This document shows, piece by piece, positions 62,082-64,000 of a stretch of DNA of 64,000 bases (position 1 is the stretch's first letter; each line of letters opens with the position of its first letter). Source of the stretch: Natronoglomus mannanivorans (GTDB lineage Archaea; Halobacteriota; Halobacteria; Halobacteriales; Natrialbaceae). The notes beneath the pieces were generated by a model. The model did not search any database. It saw nothing but the letters and a program-made list of their open reading frames with translations, and was not told the origin of the DNA. The translations under genes were made by a program, and so were the position numbers. The stretch spans positions 62,001-126,000 of the forward strand of contig JAOPKB010000005.1 of the NCBI GenBank assembly GCA_025517485.1, written 5' to 3'.

Positions 62082-63023
62082 ATGACGCGTACAGCGGAGA
62101 AGATCGACGCCCTCGTTCGTGAGGACTCCTCGATGCTCGAGGCACTCGAGTCCATTCGGAGCGCTGCCGACGAGAACGGCGGCGAGGTCGAGTGGGCGGA
62201 CGTCCGGGACGACCTCTCGAGTGGCCAGTGGGGTCGAATCATCGAGAAAGGGGTGCTGATCGACGGCGAAGAGGGCTTCAGGATCGACGACCGCGAGGCG
62301 TTCGACGAGGCGCTCGATGGTGACGCCGACGAGACGCCCGACGTCGAAATCGACGAGGAAGCATCGAAGTGGTCCCAGTGGGACAAGATGGCAGGACTGG
62401 CCTCCCTCCTCCTGATGGTCGGCTACTGGTTCGACTCGGTTCGAAGCCTCGTCGGGAGCACGATCGACATCGCGTTAGCGCCGTTGGACACCGCCCTGCC
62501 GTTTTACGCGGTGATCCTCTCGGTCGCGATGCTCACCGGTCTCTACTCGACGCTCCTGCAGGCGAACCTGATGAACATGGACCGCATCGCCAAGTACCAA
62601 GAACGGATGAAGGGGATGCAGGACAAGCGCAAGGACGTCCAAGAGCGCAAGAAAGAAGCGAAAGAACGCGGCGCAGACGAGGCCGAACTCGAGCGACTGG
62701 ACAACGAAATGCAACGAGTTCAGGAAGAACAGATGGAGGCGATGGCCGACAATCTGGGAATGTTCAAAGAGCAGTTCAGACCGATGGTCTGGATCATGCT
62801 CTTTACCATCCCGCTGTTCCTCTGGATGTACTGGAAGATTCGGGATGGGAACATCACTGGTATCGAAAACGAGGTCGTCATGCCGATCGCCGGCCAGATC
62901 ACCTGGGATTACGGGATCATCGGACCGATGCAAGCGTGGATCGTCTGGTACTTCCTGTGCTCGATGGGTTTCACCCAGCTGCTCCGGAAGTCGATCAACA
63001 TCGACATGACGCCGACTGGCTGA
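62082..63023 (+). CDS. DUF106 family membrane protein (EMC3/TMCO1, Oxa1 superfamily)
   Basis: This is 313 residues. After a soluble N-terminal 100 residues come spans at about 105-120, 135-155, then the coiled coil (MDRIAKYQERMKGMQDKRKD and following, 165-225) and two C-terminal spans (MVWIMLFTIPLFLWMYW and AWIVWYFLCSMGF). This is the archaeal YidC/Oxa1-like layout for membrane-protein insertion. It precedes cmk-truB on the same strand. Confidence 0.92.
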   Translation: MTRTAEKIDALVREDSSMLEALESIRSAADENGGEVEWADVRDDLSSGQWGRIIEKGVLIDGEEGFRIDDREAFDEALDGDADETPDVEIDEEASKWSQWDKMAGLASLLLMVGYWFDSVRSLVGSTIDIALAPLDTALPFYAVILSVAMLTGLYSTLLQANLMNMDRIAKYQERMKGMQDKRKDVQERKKEAKERGADEAELERLDNEMQRVQEEQMEAMADNLGMFKEQFRPMVWIMLFTIPLFLWMYWKIRDGNITGIENEVVMPIAGQITWDYGIIGPMQAWIVWYFLCSMGFTQLLRKSINIDMTPTG

Positions 63024-63137
63024 TCGGATCGGTTCTGCCGGAAGCCCGATTCCAGCCTCGATTCTGACCCCGATTTTGGTCCAGTCCCCGTTCGACCGTT
63101 TCAAAACCCATTTTACCACCCGCCTCGACTCTCGAAT

Positions 63138-63716
63138 ATGCTCCTTACTGTCTCCGGCCCGCCTGGCAGCGGGAAGAGCACCACCGCGGCGTTGCTCGCC
63201 GATACCTTCGACCTCGAGCACGTCAGCGGTGGCGACATCTTTCGCCAGTTGGCCGACGAACGCGACTATACGCCACTCGAGTTCAACAAACTCGCCGAAG
63301 AGAACGAAGAGATCGACCGTGATCTCGACCGGCGACTGCGCGAGATCGCACGCGAACGCGACGATCTGGTCCTCGAGTCTCGCCTCGCGGGATGGCTCGC
63401 TGGCGAACACGCGGACTTCCGGTTCTGGCTCGACGCCCCGGCCAGCGTTCGCGGCGAGCGGATCGCCGACCGCGAGGACAAAGATCCCGACCGGGCGACC
63501 GAGGAGACTCGTGCCCGCGAGGCCAGCGAGGCCCAGCGGTATCAGGAGTACTACGGGATCGACATCGAGGACCTGAAGATCTACGACCTGTCGGTGAACA
63601 CCGCCCGCTGGGAACCCGACGCCGTCCTCGACATGCTCGTGACCGCCGTCGAGGAGTACGACGCGGCCGGTGACGAGGGCAAATATCCGGTCGACGACGT
63701 CGAGTACGACTTCTGA
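63138..63716 (+). CDS. cmk: Cytidylate kinase
   Basis: This is 192 residues. P-loop [18 protein letters not shown], then [17 protein letters not shown] and [11 protein letters not shown], are the archaeal CMK signatures. It phosphorylates CMP/dCMP. Its stop overlaps truB (TGATG). Confidence 0.95.
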   Translation: MLLTVSGPPGSGKSTTAALLADTFDLEHVSGGDIFRQLADERDYTPLEFNKLAEENEEIDRDLDRRLREIARERDDLVLESRLAGWLAGEHADFRFWLDAPASVRGERIADREDKDPDRATEETRAREASEAQRYQEYYGIDIEDLKIYDLSVNTARWEPDAVLDMLVTAVEEYDAAGDEGKYPVDDVEYDF

Positions 63717-64000
63717 TGACGCTTCGCGGCCCACCGGCGGATCGATCACCCGCCGAACGCCTGACGTTCGGCGTCGTCAACCTCGACAAACCGCCCGGCC
63801 CCTCCTCGCATCAGGTCAGCGGCTGGATCCGCGACGCCGTCGCCGACACCCTCGAGACCGCAGGTGCAGAGGCCTCGATCGACAGGGCGGCCCACGCTGG
63901 TACACTCGATCCGAAAGTTACCGGCTGTCTGCCGATCATGCTCGGCGATGCGACCCGACTCGCGCCGGTCTTTCTGGAGGGAGGCAAGGAGTACGTCGCT
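63716..64000 (+). CDS. truB: tRNA/rRNA pseudouridine synthase TruB/Cbf5 family, 3' end outside window
   Basis: 95 N-terminal residues are visible. FGVVNLDKPPGPSSHQVSGW and the catalytic Asp loop AAHAGTLDPKVTG are diagnostic of TruB/Cbf5. Archaeal members also act in H/ACA RNPs. Its ATG overlaps the cmk stop by one base. Confidence 0.95.
   Translation, partial: MTLRGPPADRSPAERLTFGVVNLDKPPGPSSHQVSGWIRDAVADTLETAGAEASIDRAAHAGTLDPKVTGCLPIMLGDATRLAPVFLEGGKEYVA

Overview
The window is GC-rich, acidic-proteome DNA from a haloarchaeon (class Halobacteria), most likely of the Natrialbaceae type. The evidence is the strongly Asp/Glu-rich proteins, haloarchaeal-only families (amphi-Trp, DUF7344-like, DUF7289-like pilin relatives, PRC-barrel), archaeal housekeeping genes (S17e, MBF1, ATP-type DNA ligase, CofD, the DUF106-cmk-truB cluster), Tat lipoproteins, and TATA boxes about 26 bases before start codons as expected for leaderless archaeal mRNAs. 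The genus is not determinable by eye.

Layout. 1-5.5 kb: end of an F420-type luciferase-like oxidoreductase, a winged-helix/PemK toxin-antitoxin pair, an HSL-type esterase, an IS200/IS605 element (truncated tnpA plus tnpB), and an orphan cox subunit II. 5.6-12.3 kb: accessory metabolism (two SDRs, a sialidase-like protein, an O-methyltransferase, an alpha/beta hydrolase, a geranylgeranyl-reductase-family flavoprotein). 12.4-21.6 kb: MATE and MFS transporters, a 7TM-PAS histidine kinase, a 2-hydroxyacid dehydrogenase, a universal stress protein, aspartate-semialdehyde dehydrogenase and an aldo/keto reductase. 21.7-24.6 kb: a very large Tat lipoprotein with internal duplications. 24.7-28.4 kb: a minus-strand run cofD - Dus-like - CitG-like - DUF447 - rps17e, linking F420 biosynthesis with poorly understood families. 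28.5-31.1 kb: a GCS2-like protein and a small secreted QDASN-repeat protein.

31.2-33.5 kb is the most informative stretch. An IS1341-type element (tnpB plus a divergent 44-codon ORF, hairpin at each end) sits inside a conserved gene; both halves of the gene are intact, and removing 31858..33419 would rejoin them in frame as a 251-residue protein.

33.6-41.8 kb: housekeeping (ArsR-like regulator, DNA ligase, hisC - AK6-type kinase - CDP-alcohol phosphatidyltransferase operon, MBF1, triosephosphate isomerase), then a TIR-domain/zinc-ribbon protein and an inverted-architecture J-domain protein. 42-51.7 kb: membrane and stress genes (DUF3054, ornithine cyclodeaminase family, a two-domain lipoprotein, DHH phosphoesterase, Hsp20, GNAT, PRC-barrel, DJ-1/PfpI, a membrane-anchored subtilase). 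52.1-55.4 kb: main terminal oxidase (coxB followed by a coxA/coxC fusion). 56-64 kb: amphi-Trp protein, adk, two pilin-like surface proteins (one in conspicuously AT-rich DNA), then DUF106 - cmk - truB, whose usual link to adk has been broken by the pilin-like genes.

No tRNA, rRNA or CRISPR array was seen.
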